Source: Vicugna pacos (Eukaryota > Chordata > Mammalia > Artiodactyla > Camelidae). From it: a stretch of DNA of 64,000 nucleotides. The stretch spans positions 33,661,001 through 33,725,000 of the forward strand of contig NC_132990.1 in NCBI RefSeq assembly GCF_048564905.1. Reading direction: 5' to 3'. Position 1 is the stretch's first letter, and each line of letters opens with the position of its first letter. Both the position numbers and the translations under genes were made by a program. Below, piece by piece: positions 59,949-64,000 of the stretch. The notes under the pieces were generated by a model. It did no database searches. It saw nothing but the letters and a program-made list of their open reading frames with translations, and was not told the DNA's origin.

Positions 59949-62239
59949 ATTTGAGTTTTTATTTGTTTAATTTAGCGTCTTGGTAGCCTCTGTTGTACAC
60001 TTTCCTCTTTAGAGAGAAAAACCCAACACCGTGGGCTGGGGCAGGAATGTGTTGAGCAGTTTTAGCATGTAATTGTTTCTAATGTGTGTTAAAATCCATA
60101 CGTCAATAGTAAAATGTACAGTGTTTACCCATACGCCATATGTAAAGTCATTCTGCATTCTACCAGAGGGACACCTCTGGGAGGCACTGATCTAGGTGAT
60201 GCCAGTGAAAACCATTTATATTGCCTCTGATTGTAGGTATGACCAAATAATATCTTAGGGACCCAACTACATATTTCCATTTTCAAGTTTTAAAAATTTA
60301 ATAAACATTTATTTTGCCACAAGATATTTGAATGCATTAAAATGCTGTCATAGAAATAGTAATAAAAATCTGTGTGGAATTTGATACAATCAAACTCTGT
60401 AACCAGGGCTTTCCAGTTTTACCTCATCTGAGTAGAAGGAGAATAATCATTTAGACCACCTGGAGCTAAAGTAGTCATGGGGTTGATTTTCTAGATGTTT
60501 CATGTAAAGGGGGCCTGAAGATTTGAATCAAGTTCACGTAGCCCTTTTCCATAATCCTGCCGTAGTTTGTTCTTATAATGCAATATAGAAACAGATTGGT
60601 TAGAAAATAATTGTAAGAGGCTTTACATTTTTCATTTTGTGGATTTTCTTCAAGATAGATTATGTATTTGGTAAGTATTTTGTGTATACTTTTTCTGTTT
60701 GTGATGATTACATGTGTTCATACATTCCATCATTTAGTATCTTTCCCCTAATCCATTTTTTAAAGCCCTTTATTTTTAATTCACTATTTCCTGCTAACAT
60801 CGGAACAGATGACTAGCCTTTCTCAATGAGGAGTTCCTTTTTTGTCATTCTTTCTTTGTAATTTTGAAGCATTGCTAATGTCCATTTCTCTCTTGCTTTT
60901 AATAACTCTAAATACAGCATTGCTAAACCTTTTTTTCCACACCAGTATATTTATGCAGATTAAAAACTAAATCATAGCTTCTCTGGACCTCACTTCCCCT
61001 GTCAGTAAAATAAGGATTAAACTAAATGATTTCGTGATTACCTCTCAGCTTTAAAAATCATAATATTTACAAAGGACTTGTAAAATATTCTAGACGTAAA
61101 ATAACTGCGTCGTTACCCTAAGAGGAAAAGAGGTAGATTAGGTACCAGCATTATTTTATTGTTCTCCTGGTCAAGGCCACCCAGAAAGTCATTTTCAGTG
61201 AAGGGGAAGTACATGCCACTCATCAAGACCTTAGGAAAACTGAAAAACAGGGAGAAAGAGGTCTTTCTCAGGTTCATGTCATCCACCCTCACTCACTGGC
61301 TTACCATTGCTGCATCCCCCATCCCGTGCCTGCTTCCCCTTCCCCAGGCCTTCCTATTTGCCTTCGCACTGAATTCAGGCTCTTAAACATCCTCATCAGC
61401 TGGATATAGGTTTGCTAGATTGAGTTAACTAAATTGATTATTCCAGGACCTGTATATATACAGGTGCAAACATTTACAGGATAGATTTTACAGCTTGATT
61501 TTTTTGTCTGTTTCTCTACACAGAGTATGAAAAGTGGCATTACTCTTAAGTTATCTATTACACAAATTTGGTGTGATTTTTATTATATAAATTGGTAAAT
61601 TAAACTAACACTTAAAATAACTGAATTATAACAACTGGGAATGGTCGAAAAACTATTTAAAAAACCAAACCATCAATTCATAGTATCTGTTGTGCATATT
61701 AATTTACACTTTTAAAAAAGCATTACTATTTAAGGTTCTGTTAAGAGTGGCTTTTTTGTTTGTATTTATTTTTATAAGGAAATTTCGTTTTTAGCAAAAG
61801 GAGTTTAAAAGCTAAATAGATAAATTTTGCATGGAAAAATCATCAGGTGCCCTCATCAAGGCACATGACAGTGGCATATGGTACATGTACACTCTCTAAA
61901 TACACATCTGCCAGTGACTTTTGTGTTACCCTGCATTTATTACCAAAATTTATACTTGATTTAGGTCCTCCCTCAGTCGCGGTGAAGGTCTTCATCTGCT
62001 TCATTGACAGTGAGGTGGTGATTCTGTGCACAATTTCATATCTGTCCCTACGGTAGAGTTAGCGAGGTTTAAGTGTCATTTTGAAGATTTCCTCCCATCC
62101 TCCTCTTGCCAAATGTTAGAAAATTTGTGGCTATATAGTTGTTTAGACTCTTAGAACTCAAGACTTTTGGGTAGGTGCCGTATCAGTGTAGGAGGTTTGC
62201 TTATTTTCATGTGCCTTTTTCATTCATTGTGGAACCACA

Positions 62240-62264
62240 GCAAAAAAACAAAAAAACAAAAAAA
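62240..62264. repeat. A-rich repeat, C(A)7 units
   Basis: Three A-runs of seven are separated by single C residues. This is a low-complexity tract. Confidence 0.9.
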
Positions 62265-64000
62265 TGTAAATGGGCACCATCTTTAACAACCTGTTAGCTA
62301 GATTCAAGCCATTTCTTGCCAAACACTGAGCCAGACTGTGCCATATAAGTTCAGTTTTTCTGGCTGTTCTTTAGCTTTCAACCCATCACCTGTAGCATGT
62401 GTGATGCAACTAACTGTAGGAGTAGCCTCTACTGTGGCCAGAAATCCTAACAGGGGAATAGTCAGTTGGGCTGTTACTTAAGAGCCTGAATAAATGGAGT
62501 GGATAGTCAATTAATTCAGTTAATATGAAACTAGTTACGTTTGAGTGCTTGGGAATAGCACAAACCTAAAACCCTTAATCAAGTGCCTGCTCAGGTTCTC
62601 AGAATAAATGCCTTGGCTCTCTCTTATATTTGACCTCTGTCTATACAGAAATACTTTCATTTAAGTTTATCAGGAATAATTTTCTGCCACAAAGATAAGT
62701 TTACTCCAATGTGCAAACCAGATTGTCAGGATAAGCCAGTAAAAAGATTATAATTTGAAACTGAAGCCTCTACTAAAAAAAATAAATGATTAGCACTTGA
62801 AATATTTTCTCACCTAGTCTAATATTCAATATAAAAACACCTTTCTTATATTAGAAGGCTCTCTACATGGTTAATAGAGAATTTTTATTTGAGCATATAA
62901 CTTTAGTTTTATAGCTTTAAATGAAAAAATATTTTATGTAAACATATTTTAGCATTTCATTTTTGCTTATGCATTGTAAAATGTTTCATTTTCTAGGTAC
63001 ATAGCAATTTCAGAATTTTCTTAAAGATTATGATGGTAACATATTAAATTTTATTTGAGGGATATATTATGGTACAAATTACCAGTATTCAGATTTGGTC
63101 AAAATGTTGTATCTCCCTTTATTTACTGTACTCTTATTTAGTCAGTGGAGTCCATGTGTGTATAAGTTATGTATATGTAGGCATGTATATATTTTTACTT
63201 ATTTAAATATTAAGTATAAACTTATAACCATTTAAAAGGCATTTTCTGCTAATATTAAATAAGAATTTTCAAGAAGATCATGTAACATTTTCATTGAAAC
63301 ATCACTGAATATGACTTAAGCTAAGTTACTACTTGAATAAATGTTTTAAATTTTATTAAATTAACGCCAGGGGCCTAATGCTAGGACTCTGTTAACATTT
63401 CAGGAGCACATGGACATTAAGGTAGAAGAGTTAACTACAGTCATAACTGAGCTCATTATACTTGGACCTTCCTTCTGACTACATCTCAATGTTTCCTTGT
63501 GTGTCTTTATTGATCTTAAAAACTCTTATTTATTTTTCTTCATTATTTTTTGTATAACCATATTTTTACAGAATTTTAGAATTTTGGAGCCTGAACACAG
63601 TTTGCATTTAAGGATCAAAAATTTGTTTGTAGTTAGTGATATTTTTGTGCTCAACAAAACTTAGTTTATTTTATACCAGACTATACAATAATTAGCAGTT
63701 TTCTTAAAGAAGCTTTATTTATTCATTCCTCCATAAAATAAGATTTGTATTCTTATAACTAGATGGTTATTTATGGAGTTTTTTTTCTTCTTGATAACTA
63801 AATATTTATCATTGTTGAGACTGTGATATGAAAGCTAATTTTCCACTTTTCTATGTTAAATGGCTCTTGCTAAAATTAGATCTTACCAAAGGGCACAAGG
63901 AAAATGTGTTGAAATTAATGTTATTCATCTCGCTCTCTCTTTTGATTAATGTAAAATCTTATCATTTATTTCAGTTATTCAGAGGAAGATTTGAATGGCC

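Larger units (their letters stand above)
59943..64000 (+). other. RFX3: RFX3 intron, 5' part (after the residue-158 exon)
   Basis: The intron opens with GTAAGT in phase 0 and runs to the window edge. The expected next canonical exon (starting with the residues IEMAIETL) is not present, so the intron is at least about 4 kb. The first kilobases are low-copy-looking and AT-rich. No clear repeat was recognised apart from short A-rich runs, such as 62240-62264. A splice-acceptor-like sequence ends at 63974. Confidence 0.85.

Overview
This is intronic mammalian DNA, AT-rich and full of old interspersed repeats. Its only supportable host gene is RFX3, carried on the + strand. Two coding exons are present, at 42470-42567 and 59684-59942. 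They join in frame and encode residues I recall as about 40-158 of human RFX3: the glutamine-rich N-terminal part that precedes the winged-helix DNA-binding domain. Both have GT/AG borders with a GTAAGT donor. The start-codon exon lies upstream of the window, behind more than 42 kb of intron. The DNA-binding-domain exon lies downstream, behind more than 4 kb. The intron between the two exons is 17,116 bp.

Organism: a placental mammal. No Alu, B1/B2, carnivore, pig-type or ruminant-type SINE was recognised. The L1 3' ends resemble those I associate with even-toed ungulates, and the youngest type looks like camelid L1. A camelid is therefore my best guess from memory, not a proven assignment.

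Layout: 1-7400 holds an old L1/HAL1-like remnant, two mid-age L1 3' pieces (3304-4105, 5183-5965) and a MIR. 7408-12349 is a young antisense L1 with an exact 18-bp target-site duplication, most of ORF2, and the end of ORF1. 12350-18330 holds L2, MIR and a short L1 tail. 18326-20505 is an antisense L1 that keeps its 5' end but lacks its middle. 21060-23340 holds two old antisense L1s, one with a 64-bp strictly alternating purine-pyrimidine tract. 23340-42469 is mainly old intron with scattered L1, MIR and LTR-like fossils and a perfect 18-bp-arm hairpin at 35264-35308. The RFX3 exon follows at 42470. Then come L2/MIR clusters, an L1 with a twin-priming inversion (50519-51866), an L2 split by a young L1 tail (57205-58590), and the second RFX3 exon. 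The window ends in intron, with a plausible splice acceptor 26 bp from the edge.

No complete host protein, functional RNA gene, CpG island or promoter could be supported. No wholly new system was found. The points most worth a second look are the hairpin, the Z-DNA-type tract, the two structurally informative L1 insertions, and the possible alternative RFX3 splice events. Repeat borders are by eye, typically within about 10-50 bp, except where a target-site duplication or splice site fixes them.
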